A stretch of DNA of 64,000 nucleotides from positions 372,001 through 436,000 of the forward strand of contig NZ_CP069163.1 of NCBI RefSeq assembly GCF_018802765.1, given 5' to 3'. Shown in pieces: positions 8,566 to 17,082 of the stretch. Source of the DNA: Paludibacterium sp. B53371 (GTDB taxonomy: Bacteria > Pseudomonadota > Gammaproteobacteria > Burkholderiales > Chromobacteriaceae). The position numbers and the translations under genes were made by a program. Below the pieces are notes generated by a model. The model was given only the letters and a program-made list of their open reading frames with translations, searched no databases and was not told the DNA's origin. Numbering within the stretch: the stretch's first letter is position 1; every line of letters starts with the position of its first letter.

Positions 8566-9526
8566 ATACGTGATGTGTTACTCCGGGACGCTCTCTTGCA
8601 GGCATGGGGAGTTGCCAGCCGAGAAGAAGAACTTTGGCTTCTCTATCTGGCAAGAGGCGGGTCAGCCTAAGAGTGGTTAGTCCTTGTGACTTGGTTGCCT
8701 TTACCCTATATGGACGGGTGGCTTTGACATCCAAATAAAAGCGAAGGCGTCTTGCATCAGTGGATGAAATGGAGCGTAGTCTTTTAAGATTTCCTCTGAT
8801 GAATTCACCGATAAAGTATGAAAAAGCTTCTTGTCCGCTTCGTGTCCTACAGAGGATAAACTCCTTCTCTCCTGAAGGTAGTTCGGGCAGCCTGATCCAT
8901 TTGGTGCATACGTAAGCGTGAGCTTCGCCTATGTCATTTGGAGTATCTGTGAGTTGCTCTTTTGCTTCAGCTATGAGCCGCTCTGCCCATGTCTGAAGTC
9001 CTTTCTCTGGCGCTCCTATCCATTCCTTTACTTCCCATATATCTGTCCAGTCTTTACATGCCGACTGCTCCACAAGTCGAACTCGCCCTAAAGTTTTGGC
9101 TGTCAAGGTTATGGCGCTAGGTAGCACTTCCAGGGGCCCGCCACCTAGTAAGACTGCATGCTCGTCATCTACTTGTATTGCATGAGGTGGAGCGGGGAGC
9201 CATCGACCTCCAGTGAGTCGTGCCATGTCGCCAAGAGCAGCCAAACTGTTGAGCACTTCCAGAACGCCTGGACGAGTATCGGTTCCTTGGCCAATCAGGT
9301 CTGGCCAAAGTGGCACTAGACGATGTTTGGCCATGTTTGCAAGGCGTAACGAGGCTGCGGGTTCCCACTCTTTTCGGTTTTCCCCTGGTGCGGAACACAA
9401 ATGGGATGCCGCTCGAAGACATTCTGATATCGCCGAAATCCGAAGCCCTTCCCCGGTCATCCTGCAATGCATTCCCTTTGCTATGAGCATCATGGCTTGT
9501 TCTGCAGATGCCGCATTCCATTTCAT
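8561..9526 (-). pseudogene. druD: DruD 5' part (322 codons), interrupted by IS2-like element
   Basis: ATG 9526 follows druC by 10 bases with AAGGGG upstream. The frame runs 322 codons to the TTC-CCA at 8561-8566, where the insertion begins. Reading continues into the element to 8354 and would yield a 390-residue chimera whose last 68 residues are IS-encoded nonsense in place of the native 29. The native part is mixed alpha/beta, with segments such as WRxW-free EVKEWIGAPEKGLQTWAERL and RLRFYLDVKATRPYRVK. No catalytic motif is recognised. Druantia DruD has no clearly defined activity. Loss of the conserved tail may or may not abolish function. Confidence 0.85.
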
Positions 9527-9536
9527 CGGTAGCCCC

Positions 9537-11408
9537 TTAATATGGCGTATCGGCCTGCAGATCGGCCAACTCGCGGGCCGCTATGCGGATGATGTCCTCC
9601 GTATTTACCCCTTTTGCTTTTGCCCAAGGGACTGCCCAGTGGTACAAAATCGAGTGAAGGTCTCTTTCTGACTCTTCCCCATGAATAGATCTGAGAGTTG
9701 TGTATGCGCGGTGGGCGATACGCTTCCACAGTGCGCCACCGTCGAATTGAGCCTCGTTTAGAATTGAGCTTAATTGCTCAGCTTCTGCTGCTGTCGTTTG
9801 GGACTCAATGCGATCGATTTTCTCCCATGAATCTTTTGCGAGGCGGCCCCAAACTAGTTGAGGTAGTTTGGTAGACACCCCTTTCATTGCGAAGGTATCT
9901 GTATCGAATACGGGGCCTAACTCGGCCAACATACCTCCATCAGGGAATGTTGCAGGGCCTTGTGCCCACGTTGCGATCAGGGCGAGTTGTCCATGACAGT
10001 AGGTAGTGAATTGCCGTCGCACTACTACATCTCGAATGGGTGCGCCATAGACCTCAAAAGCTGAAAGGTTCGCCCCTTTCAAAATCAGGCAACTAGATGA
10101 CTCTGCTACTGCTTTAATACAGTCTGATATCGGTCCATCAGAGATAAGTCCGACAGGTACCCGAACTTCATGGAATAGAGGGCCTCCAATTGCCGCAGCC
10201 ACCGCGTCTGCGATCACGTCGGCGAGTGAACCTGTGAATTGGATCAACTGGCCTGTTACAAGAGCAGAAACAATCAGCCTGGATATAGTGATGGCTGTGC
10301 TCCTTGCAACCCCTGTTGCCAGAAGATTCGATACAACCATGACACACGCATTGTCGGTGGAGAGGATTTCATCGAAAGGCCCCTCTACCCTTCGTTCAAA
10401 AGGGCTAATTCGTTGGTTTGTTGTGGCCCTAATATTTCCGTTGGCCAAGATACCCTCTAAGGCGGTTACTCGATTAGCTAGAATGCCTAAGGCATTTGCG
10501 GTCATGGCCCAATCGACTGTCTGTTCCTGAAAAGCTGCCATCGTCGATTGAATAGAACTTACGTCTTTAGCAAGTGTGTCCCATTCTTTTCCTCGAGAGG
10601 CAAGGTTGTGAACACATTGCTCTATAGCATTAGATTGTTTTTCTCTAGCCAAAATGGATTCTGATAATTCGCTAATGGCGGTGGTGTGAGTTTCTATTCG
10701 CCTCTCGATAGAATCCACTTGTGAGGATGTTTTGTCGTGATCCGCATTTAATTTGGCTATTGCATATGCGTTTTTGTTATTGCTTTCAATTGCAGATTCT
10801 TGACTGAGGATTAATGCAGCGGAGGAATTCTCAATTTCTTTAATTCGATGAGTGAGAGTTTCAACTGAGGACTCTGATTTTTTGAGGCGAGATTCAATTT
10901 CTCCCAAATTTTTTGGCAGGGAGTCAATCAATCTATCTCTTGCAAGAGCACATTCCGGGAGAAATCGTTCGAGTATGGCAGCAGTGTCAGGATGGTTTGG
11001 AAAACAGCTAAATACGAATAATCGCTCAGCATCCTCCCTGGCGACTCCAGTGAAGTTGGTGGCAAGGTTTTTTAAAAAAGTTACCCCGGCTTCTGAGGTT
11101 GGTAGGGTGTTATCTCCAGGGGGGAATGTGTTGCCAAAATGCAGCCTAGCCCATGCTTCCCAAAGAAGAGAGAAACTTTGCCAGTCGAACGTTTGACTTG
11201 CTTGGGGGTTAATTAGGTGTCCGATTAGGCGCTTTTGTTTTTCTTTCAGTTCAACCTGTGTTCCGGGCCTAAATCCTTGGACTTTTGGTAAGCGGTCATA
11301 CACTTTCCTGCGAAGATCTTGGGGGATTTCTTCGATGAACTCTACGACAGTGGCCTGACCCAATGCAGATATTCTCTCTTTGGCTTCTTGGCTGTACTGG
11401 TAACTCAT
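9537..11408 (-). CDS. druC: DruC: Druantia protein with central coiled coil
   Basis: A 623-residue protein. About residues 165-320 are strongly coiled-coil-like (KNLGEIESRLKKSESSVETL, HRIKEIENS, SQVDSIERRIETHTTAISEL). The C-terminal half looks globular, with hydrophobic Ala/Gly/Ile-rich stretches (LLATGVARSTAITISRLIVSALVTG) and LILKGANLSAFEVYG. ATG 11408 lies 23 bases after druB. The coiled coil suggests a structural or assembly role in the defence complex, which is inference. Identity as DruC comes from gene order and size between DruA/DruB and DruD/DruE. Confidence 0.75.
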   Translation of the reverse strand: MSYQYSQEAKERISALGQATVVEFIEEIPQDLRRKVYDRLPKVQGFRPGTQVELKEKQKRLIGHLINPQASQTFDWQSFSLLWEAWARLHFGNTFPPGDNTLPTSEAGVTFLKNLATNFTGVAREDAERLFVFSCFPNHPDTAAILERFLPECALARDRLIDSLPKNLGEIESRLKKSESSVETLTHRIKEIENSSAALILSQESAIESNNKNAYAIAKLNADHDKTSSQVDSIERRIETHTTAISELSESILAREKQSNAIEQCVHNLASRGKEWDTLAKDVSSIQSTMAAFQEQTVDWAMTANALGILANRVTALEGILANGNIRATTNQRISPFERRVEGPFDEILSTDNACVMVVSNLLATGVARSTAITISRLIVSALVTGQLIQFTGSLADVIADAVAAAIGGPLFHEVRVPVGLISDGPISDCIKAVAESSSCLILKGANLSAFEVYGAPIRDVVVRRQFTTYCHGQLALIATWAQGPATFPDGGMLAELGPVFDTDTFAMKGVSTKLPQLVWGRLAKDSWEKIDRIESQTTAAEAEQLSSILNEAQFDGGALWKRIAHRAYTTLRSIHGEESERDLHSILYHWAVPWAKAKGVNTEDIIRIAARELADLQADTPY

Positions 11409-11431
11409 GACGAGATATATTTCCCGATGTG

Positions 11432-13072
11432 TTAAATTTCAAAGCCGCTGGAGAGGATTTCCTTCAGCAGCGCACGGTAATGCGGTAAGAGTTTTTGTTC
11501 TGGCTTGACCAAGGACAATGTGCATACCAACGCAGCATCATCCCCACTTGTAATGGGGGGGGGAGTGACCTGTAGTTGGCGTAAGAAGCAGAGCAGTCGA
11601 TTCCGTACTGCTGGCTGCAAATAGCTGCCCATTCGTTTATTACTAGTGCCGGTCAATGATCCGGGGAGATAGAGGCGCCCGAAGCCACCGAAATCAATTT
11701 CAACATTCGATTGTGGATCGGCAAAAGCTGATCTCAACTTGATTAAGATCTCCGATGGGACAAGTCGCATGGTTTGATTGAGAGGCGAGATTTCTTCCCC
11801 TGGTTGTATCGAATATTTTTCACGACCGAATGGACTTTCAATTATGAGTGATCCCTTCGCTCCAGGCGGGGTCGAAAAGTGTTCAAGTTGACTTTCTTGC
11901 TCTCTAGCTTCCTTTACGATAGCTACGCAGTTTTTTTTGTGCAGAGTCGCAACTTGGAGAGTGCCCGCTTTACTTCGGAAGGTAAACTCAATGGCAGAAT
12001 AGCTGTGAGTGAAAGTCGGGATTGGGGTGAATGAAAAGAATTTTTCAAGCTCGGGGATATTTGTTGCCGTGACCTTAAGGAAATCAGTACCAGCAGGTTG
12101 TAGAGTAAATAATGCAGGTGATAGTGTCTCGCTGGTGGCAGTATGTTCAGTCGACGAGTTTTGAGCCAGCATGGTTGGACCACTACCGATTTTATTAGCC
12201 GGCATCCTGTTTGCTGATAGCAGGATATTGTCTGAATTTGTGCACTGGACCTCATTAAGACTTAAGTCATTTGTTAGAAACGGCCACACGACAGTGATAG
12301 ATGGAGCAGGGGGGGCTATAGGTAACCCTGAGAAGGTACGCAGCCAATCGCTACATTTTTTTGATATCTGGTCAGGGATCATAACGAGAGCCAGTTGCCA
12401 TCCCTGTCGGCTAGGCAGTTGCTCGACACTTAATTCAGCTGGGAATTTTGCATCTTCTGTACCCTTCCACAGCAGCGCGAATATCTCACCACTCCGTAAC
12501 ACATGTGACCTTGGGAAGCCTTTGGTTCCCCCTGCTCCATAGGCAGAAAAGGCCGCAGCCCCTACAAGTGGTAAGCCTGGACATTCGCGTTCTACATTTG
12601 CATAGAAAACCGGATCAGGTTTTCCACTGAAGGAGATAATACGGTAAGGTTCTGCTGACAGCTCGGCTGTGACTCGACGGCGGGTTTTCATCCCCCGCAT
12701 ATCTAGCTTTTGAATTCGACCTCCCACATCCAAATCGATTGTAGCCGCGCATTCATGACAGGAGGGAATTAACAGCTCTAGTGACCATCTGACACGGTTA
12801 GGCTCGTTTGGGATTAATAATCGGAGTTCCATACGCTGAACTTCCGATGATACGGAGGCATGGTCCTGGATGTGTTTCCATTGTTGTCCAAGAACAAAAT
12901 TCTCACATGCAGGAGAGCCCAAACCTGGCCAATGGGCGAAGGATGGTGAAATTTTAGTACTTGATCGGTGGGTAACTCTAGTTTTACAGACTGGGCACAT
13001 ATAAGTGCTCCAGCGTGTTGCTGCTGCTGCTGACTCCAGCTTTCCGGTTAAGCGGTTGATAGCATACTCCAC
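11432..13072 (-). CDS. druB: DruB: Druantia protein with N-terminal zinc-finger-like motif
   Basis: A 546-residue protein starting at GTG 13072 with GGGAG six bases upstream. The N-terminus carries CPVCKTRVTHRSS followed by FAHWPGLGSPACEN (about residues 26-58), a Cys/His pattern like the zinc-finger that precedes CoiA-family nucleases. No nuclease motif follows, so nucleic-acid binding is suggested, not cleavage. A second cluster (CHECAATIDLD, near 103) could add a metal ligand. The rest is beta-rich. Druantia DruB function is unknown. The assignment is by position after the DUF4338 gene. Confidence 0.75.
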   Translation of the reverse strand: MEYAINRLTGKLESAAAATRWSTYMCPVCKTRVTHRSSTKISPSFAHWPGLGSPACENFVLGQQWKHIQDHASVSSEVQRMELRLLIPNEPNRVRWSLELLIPSCHECAATIDLDVGGRIQKLDMRGMKTRRRVTAELSAEPYRIISFSGKPDPVFYANVERECPGLPLVGAAAFSAYGAGGTKGFPRSHVLRSGEIFALLWKGTEDAKFPAELSVEQLPSRQGWQLALVMIPDQISKKCSDWLRTFSGLPIAPPAPSITVVWPFLTNDLSLNEVQCTNSDNILLSANRMPANKIGSGPTMLAQNSSTEHTATSETLSPALFTLQPAGTDFLKVTATNIPELEKFFSFTPIPTFTHSYSAIEFTFRSKAGTLQVATLHKKNCVAIVKEAREQESQLEHFSTPPGAKGSLIIESPFGREKYSIQPGEEISPLNQTMRLVPSEILIKLRSAFADPQSNVEIDFGGFGRLYLPGSLTGTSNKRMGSYLQPAVRNRLLCFLRQLQVTPPPITSGDDAALVCTLSLVKPEQKLLPHYRALLKEILSSGFEI

Positions 13073-13095
13073 CCGTTTCTCCCTTTGCCGCTGAG

Positions 13096-14394
13096 CTAGA
13101 CTGCTTTCCTTGTTGCTCCAGTGTTTACTAGTTGTGCATGTAAATTTACTGCTTGGTTTCCATATAAATTAATGAGGTCTCGAGAATCCCAATGGCGATA
13201 TTCTGGCCTACGTTTCGAGCGGGGGATAACCCATCTGTCCAATGCTAAAGAAGCAATATCTTTTGCAGATAATAGTGAGGATATGTCGGGTTGGCCTTTA
13301 CCTGTTTTGAGAATTTTGCTCGCATTGTTTGCTAGTTGACAGATAAAAACCTCTCGCTGTATTCCATGTTTCATCATGTCGTCCTTGAAGCCAAGAGCGG
13401 ATAGAGCTGCCTTAGTTGTTCGCAAACGCCAGTTTGGTCCTTGGCCAAATCCATGTTGGTCTGCATAGGTATGGTCAATATCACGTAGGTAAGTACGTAA
13501 TTCGTAAAATAACCAATCAGGAATGTGAAAGTGCCCCCATCCTCCCGTGTAACCAATTGATTCGAGATACTGAGTCCCATCAAGCTTCAATCGGTTATAA
13601 ATAGATGAACGGCCCATCGAAGATGATGTTGTAATTGCAAGGAGTCTGGCGTTCTTTTCTTCATTGGAAATAACCCCAGTAGAGCGGCCGTAGACGTTTG
13701 AAAAATCGTCATAAAGATCGCGGCTTCGGAGGAGGCTGGCTACAAGCTTTCCTCCAAGAAGCGCATTGTAGGGTGGGAGCGCTCCAAGCACGTATGCGTC
13801 CATAAGGTTAACTAGGCGTGCGCTTCTATCGTGAGTGTCCCAACCGATATACTGATCTCTGACCGCAAGGTTAAAAACCGGGTCTCCAATAGCAATAAGA
13901 CCAATCAGTTTTCCATTGCTTTCATCCCAGACTAGATAGCGGAGACGCCGACCGAATCCATTTGACACGGGAACGGACCAGGATAATGCAGCTAGTCTGA
14001 AGAGATCACCGTGTACGGTATTGGATGAAATACGCTCCAACACGGGGGATATTTTTTCAGGATTAACTTCCTTGCCAGATGCAAAGAATTGAAAAAGCTT
14101 TTTCCCTTTTCGGGATATAAATTGGCTATTTGCTAGTTGCCGTTCATCTCTCTGGTGTTGATGGAGCGATCGGATAGTGTCTTTTCCATGTCCTGGGGCC
14201 TGTAAAAGCCCTCCATCGGATTTTGTAAATCCTAGAGCTTGTAGGTGTTCACGCACCTTTCTTTTGAGGTTGGCCTCTCGAGGGTTGACGCAAACTACGG
14301 AAGGGCTCCCATTGGACATTTTTGCTTGTTTCCACTTAGAGGTTGTATCGCTTTCGGGCACTAAAAGTCCACGATCTGATATGTGTGGCGTCAC
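13096..14394 (-). CDS. druA: DruA: DUF4338 family Druantia protein
   Basis: A 432-residue protein. The central region (LRYLVWDESNGKLIGLIAIG, DPVFNLAVRDQYIGWD, NLMDAYVLGALPPYNALLGGKLVASLL) matches the DUF4338 signature that defines DruA. Asp/Arg/Tyr pairs (YIGWD, RLVNLMDAYVLG) are conserved in the family; the biochemical role is unknown. The longest frame starts at GTG 14394 without a clear ribosome site. ATG 14319 (MSNGSPSVV, codon 26) is an alternative. An inverted repeat CCGAT-gtcat-ATCGG (14410-14424) lies in the leader and could bind a regulator. This is the first gene of the operon. Confidence 0.88.
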   Translation of the reverse strand: MTPHISDRGLLVPESDTTSKWKQAKMSNGSPSVVCVNPREANLKRKVREHLQALGFTKSDGGLLQAPGHGKDTIRSLHQHQRDERQLANSQFISRKGKKLFQFFASGKEVNPEKISPVLERISSNTVHGDLFRLAALSWSVPVSNGFGRRLRYLVWDESNGKLIGLIAIGDPVFNLAVRDQYIGWDTHDRSARLVNLMDAYVLGALPPYNALLGGKLVASLLRSRDLYDDFSNVYGRSTGVISNEEKNARLLAITTSSSMGRSSIYNRLKLDGTQYLESIGYTGGWGHFHIPDWLFYELRTYLRDIDHTYADQHGFGQGPNWRLRTTKAALSALGFKDDMMKHGIQREVFICQLANNASKILKTGKGQPDISSLLSAKDIASLALDRWVIPRSKRRPEYRHWDSRDLINLYGNQAVNLHAQLVNTGATRKAV

Positions 14395-14555
14395 AAAATT
14401 TTACATTAGCCGATGTCATATCGGAATATGCTGTATCAAAAAAGCATCAAAATTTTTATGATTTATGACTATTTGATGGAATGCAAAGGCTGTTCACTAA
14501 GGAGCTCTCTACTTGAAACCGTTGGACTTGGTCGTGGGAAAGATGCCTCTTTAGG

Positions 14556-14736
14556 TTAAGGCTGCCGACTATGTTGAGATAATGAGCGTAGCGTATGGTA
14601 AAGCTGACTTCGAACGTATTCATCAGATAGTCCGGTTGCGCTTGCCGTCTGGATCAGACGCTTCCGATCTTCTTCTGCCCATCCTTCTGGATGGTCATCA
14701 ACCGCAATCCAACTGGTAAGCTCTGCTCTGTCCGCA
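14556..14736 (-). pseudogene. C-terminal fragment of a gene cut off by the IS3 element
   Basis: From the IS edge at 14736 an open frame of about 59 codons reads ADRAELTSWIAVDDHPEGW, then EEDRKRLIQTASATGLSDEY, and ends at TAA 14556-14558. The WIAVDD...LIQT...GLSDE pattern is like the C-terminal end of HAD-type domains of the RNA-repair-associated kind (W-[AV]-[LI]-DD followed by T..GL). This family assignment is tentative. No start codon or 5' part is present; it lies beyond or was lost with the IS. The 14425-14555 stretch to druA shows nothing else. Confidence 0.55.
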
Positions 14737-14764
14737 TGTAATGACCCAGCACTTCCTGCACAGG

Positions 14765-15526
14765 TCAGGCGGCTAACTCATACATCATCGCCGGCGTTTT
14801 CATCCCCAATGCCTGATGGGGACGCCGGTGGTGATAAAACCCGATCCAGTCTGCATTAACACGGCTGGCGTGGGTCAGGGGCTCGAAGCGATGGCGATGC
14901 ACGCATTGCTCCTTCAAGGTCCTGATCACGCGCTCAATCATGCCATTCTGTTCCGGCGTATATGGCGTGATGAACTCTTGCTGCTGGCCGTAGCTTTTCA
15001 CCAGCGTAGTGTAGCGCCGGCTGGTGAAGACCAGACCATTGTCGCTCCGCAGCAGGAAACGTTCGGGGACGCGCCCCAGGCACCCGAAACGATTGATCAG
15101 CGCATGCTCCAGAGCCGACTCCGCCGTTTGCGACTTGCCACTGCGCGATAGATGCCAGCCAAGCAATTCCCGGGTGCAGCAGTCAATGACCAGTGCCAGG
15201 TGACTCCAGCCATCCTTTCCCGCCCAGATACGGCACAGATCTGTGGCCCAGCGCTCATTTGGCGGCTGCGCCACCGAAGGCAGTGCCTGGACGCGAGGAC
15301 GGACGCCTCCCGGGCGTTTCTTCACCTGCCAGCCCTTGAGCTGGAAGATGCGCTGCACCGTGTCTTTGTTGAAACCAATCAGACCCGCCACCGTGCGGTA
15401 ACCGAACGAGGGATTCTCCTCGATCATCGACTTGATCGGTGCCACCAAGTGCTGCTGGAGCTTGGGCGCAGCCCTCTGCACACGGTAATACACCGTGCGT
15501 CGCGGCACATCAAACCAGCGGCACAA
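14765..15526 (-). CDS. IS3-family OrfB transposase (DDE integrase)
   Basis: A 253-residue catalytic subunit: HTH-like start (CRWFDVPRRTVYYRVQ, SFGYRTVAGLIGFNKDTVQRIF), then an rve core with D in WATDLCRIW, D in LLRSDNGLVF and E in ERVIRTLKEQC, and the tail FYHHRRPHQALGMKTPA. The listed TTG start is arbitrary. The frame is open upstream to the orfA overlap, where VIASVPQGLAEDGIQISISKL continues into it, so the active protein is probably an OrfAB frameshift fusion. Confidence 0.9.
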   Translation of the reverse strand: MCRWFDVPRRTVYYRVQRAAPKLQQHLVAPIKSMIEENPSFGYRTVAGLIGFNKDTVQRIFQLKGWQVKKRPGGVRPRVQALPSVAQPPNERWATDLCRIWAGKDGWSHLALVIDCCTRELLGWHLSRSGKSQTAESALEHALINRFGCLGRVPERFLLRSDNGLVFTSRRYTTLVKSYGQQQEFITPYTPEQNGMIERVIRTLKEQCVHRHRFEPLTHASRVNADWIGFYHHRRPHQALGMKTPAMMYELAA

Positions 15527-15900
15527 TTTGCTGATCGATATCTGGATACCGTCTTCTGCCAGTCCCTGCGGAACAGACGCGATGACTTGTCGTCCTCGCC
15601 ATACACGGACTGCACAATTTTTCTGGCAAGTGGCGCCAGCATGGCTTCGCCGTAGGCTTTCTGCAGATCCTTGATCTGTTTCTCGTTCTGTTCACGAGTC
15701 TCCATCGGCCTGGCTCGCAACGCATTCTCCATGCCGCGCTTGGCCTCATCGACCCACTCCTCGACTTCTGATGGTGTCAGATCGAAGGACCGCGAAGCCT
15801 CGGTTGCCGTGGTCTTGCCTTGAATGATTTCCATCACCAGAGCGGCTTTACGCTTGGCGGTCCAACGCTTGATTTCGTCTTCCATGGTCATACTCATCAC
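15424..15900 (-). CDS. IS3-family OrfA
   Basis: A 158-residue frame; only about the first 105 residues look like OrfA (WTAKRKAALVMEIIQGKTTA, ASRSFDLTPSEVEEWVDEAK, KQIKDLQKAYGEAML). The remainder is read in the frame antisense to conserved orfB sequence. An AGAAAAATT stretch near 15616 is a possible but weak -1 slip site. Start is ATG 15900 or one of the next two in-frame ATGs. Confidence 0.8.
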   Translation of the reverse strand: MMSMTMEDEIKRWTAKRKAALVMEIIQGKTTATEASRSFDLTPSEVEEWVDEAKRGMENALRARPMETREQNEKQIKDLQKAYGEAMLAPLARKIVQSVYGEDDKSSRLFRRDWQKTVSRYRSANCAAGLMCRDARCITVCRGLRPSSSSTWWHRSSR

Positions 15901-15945
15901 ATGCTCCTGTGTGAATGATGACCTGAGCAGGAATTCAGTAGGTCA

Positions 15946-16566
15946 TTACAAGTCATTGCAGAAAGCGCGGACAAGTGGCAGTCGGTATTCATTGTCCTTT
16001 TCGTGAAATTCGAGTACGCCTTTTTCAATATTGATGTTTGTGAATACTTCTGCGTACCGTTGCCCATCTTCTGACTCATAATGAAAAAACATCTTCATTC
16101 TTGCCCCAATGTCTTTTGCTTTAGACGGATCGGAGTTAAGGCCAACGACCTGCACCGATATGTTATCTAACATGGCTGCAGGACCGTCTGGTGCTGGTAA
16201 TGAGTAGATGTGTCGCAAGAGGCTGACAAATCGATCACTCTCTGGGCCGGTTCGCTGAAAATTGCCAGTTCCCCAGTAGAAAGTCGCACCGTGCTCCACC
16301 AGAGGTTGTGGGTTCCATTCCGAATGAAGAACGACAGCAAGCCCAACATCGACGCCTGCGACATTTCCCCTTACTTTGCAACGCGTAGCACCGGTTGGCT
16401 CAAATGTAATCTCTGTTATTGGGAAATCTAAATCAACGAACCCTTTCTCTTCAAAAGACTGGTCTGGTATAGTTTTTTTCCCAAAGAGATTCTTAAAAAA
16501 GGCTATCATCGAATACGTCATATAGAGATAATGAATCAATCTAAATAAAATACAGTCAGTATCCAA
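15946..16566 (-). CDS. Hypothetical protein; stop codon provided by the IS end
   Basis: Up to 206 residues. The TAA stop (15946-15948) lies inside the terminal repeat of the neighbouring IS, so the native C-terminus may have been longer. The last native residues are RAFCNDL. Likely start is one of the two ATGs at 16521 or 16509 (MIAFFKNLFGKK); the upstream CTG/ATG extension has no ribosome site. The body (HSEWNPQPLVEHGATFYWGT, RFVSLLRHIYSLP, MKMFFHYESEDGQRYAEVFTNI) resembles small immunity-like or SUKH-context proteins in general shape. No family is assigned. Confidence 0.6.
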   Translation of the reverse strand: MDTDCILFRLIHYLYMTYSMIAFFKNLFGKKTIPDQSFEEKGFVDLDFPITEITFEPTGATRCKVRGNVAGVDVGLAVVLHSEWNPQPLVEHGATFYWGTGNFQRTGPESDRFVSLLRHIYSLPAPDGPAAMLDNISVQVVGLNSDPSKAKDIGARMKMFFHYESEDGQRYAEVFTNINIEKGVLEFHEKDNEYRLPLVRAFCNDL

Positions 16567-16766
16567 CCTTCTGTCTGCTCTTGGCCGAAAGCCGCTAATC
16601 CCAAGTTGCTAGCGTAATGGCATTTTTTGAGCCTTTCCAGACTCAAATTGGTTTTGGCTTGATGAAGAACAGGCAAATGGCAAAAATGGTTTTGCGGAGC
16701 AAATTTCCGTCGAGTCGTGCAGGTAACTTATTGATAGAAAATACTTAGATTTTCCAGAGGGGAGAA

Positions 16767-16790
16767 AATTGCGAAGCATGCTCCGCAATT
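16767..16790. repeat. 24-bp near-perfect palindrome
   Basis: AATTGCGaAGC / GCTcCGCAATT form a palindrome with a single mismatched pair, located between the IS flank and the tRNA gene. It has no loop. It could be a protein-binding site or an excision scar. The remainder of 16567-16837 contains no supportable gene. Confidence 0.45.
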
Positions 16791-16804
16791 GCGGAAACGG
16801 AAAA

Positions 16805-16828
16805 GGGGTTACGTTTGCACGTAACCCC
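16805..16828 (-). terminator. Intrinsic terminator after tRNA gene
   Basis: A perfect 10-bp stem GGGGTTACGT / ACGTAACCCC with a 4-base loop; the minus-strand transcript continues into CUUUUCC. It lies 9 bases after the encoded CCA of the tRNA. Confidence 0.85.
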
Positions 16829-16837
16829 TTGAAATCC

Positions 16838-16914
<77 letters not shown>

Positions 16915-17082
16915 GTACTCGTTGATGTAATCGCGAAGTGGGGCGAATTATGCCGAGCCTCTGGCTGGCTGTCAACACCTGTCACCAAGATTTTTCTGAG
17001 CCGGTCGGAATCGTGCATTGTGCCGGGGCGTTGAGCGGCGTACAGTGATCGACTCTGCTGATTGTTTTCCTGGTTTTTTCCC

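Larger units (their letters stand above)
1626..14394 (-). other. Druantia type I anti-phage defence locus (druABCDE), druD interrupted
   Basis: Five minus-strand genes run in the order seen in type I Druantia: a DUF4338 protein (DruA), three proteins of 546, 623 and 351 (restored) residues in the DruB, DruC and DruD positions, and a giant DEAH helicase with a DUF1998-like C-terminus (DruE). DruA plus DruE is the diagnostic pair for type I. Spacing is tight: druA-druB 23 bases, druB-druC 23 bases, druC-druD 10 bases, druD-druE overlapping by ATGA. This indicates one transcript. An IS2-like element splits druD, so the system is probably impaired. DruB-DruD identity rests mainly on gene order and size. 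Confidence 0.85.
14737..15950 (-). mobile_element. IS3-family insertion sequence, 1214 bp, no target duplication
   Basis: The ends are inverted repeats: left TGTAATGACCCAGCACTTCC then TGCACAGGTCA, right (read inward) TGTAATGACCTACTGAATTCC then TGCTCAGGTCA. The element encodes OrfA and OrfB in overlapping -1 frames on the minus strand. Flanking bases (gca on the left, agt on the right) show no 3-5 bp direct repeat. The DNA on either side belongs to two different truncated genes. Both facts suggest that recombination between IS copies deleted the intervening segment. Confidence 0.88.

Noticed and set aside
13096..14394. IS-encoded transposase identity for the DUF4338 gene
   Set aside because: DUF4338 is sometimes annotated as transposase-associated, but no terminal repeats flank it and it is operonic with druB-druE.
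17062..17082. TTG start for the YgjV-like protein
   Set aside because: ATG 17083 gives the usual family start; the 7 extra residues are not supported by a ribosome site.
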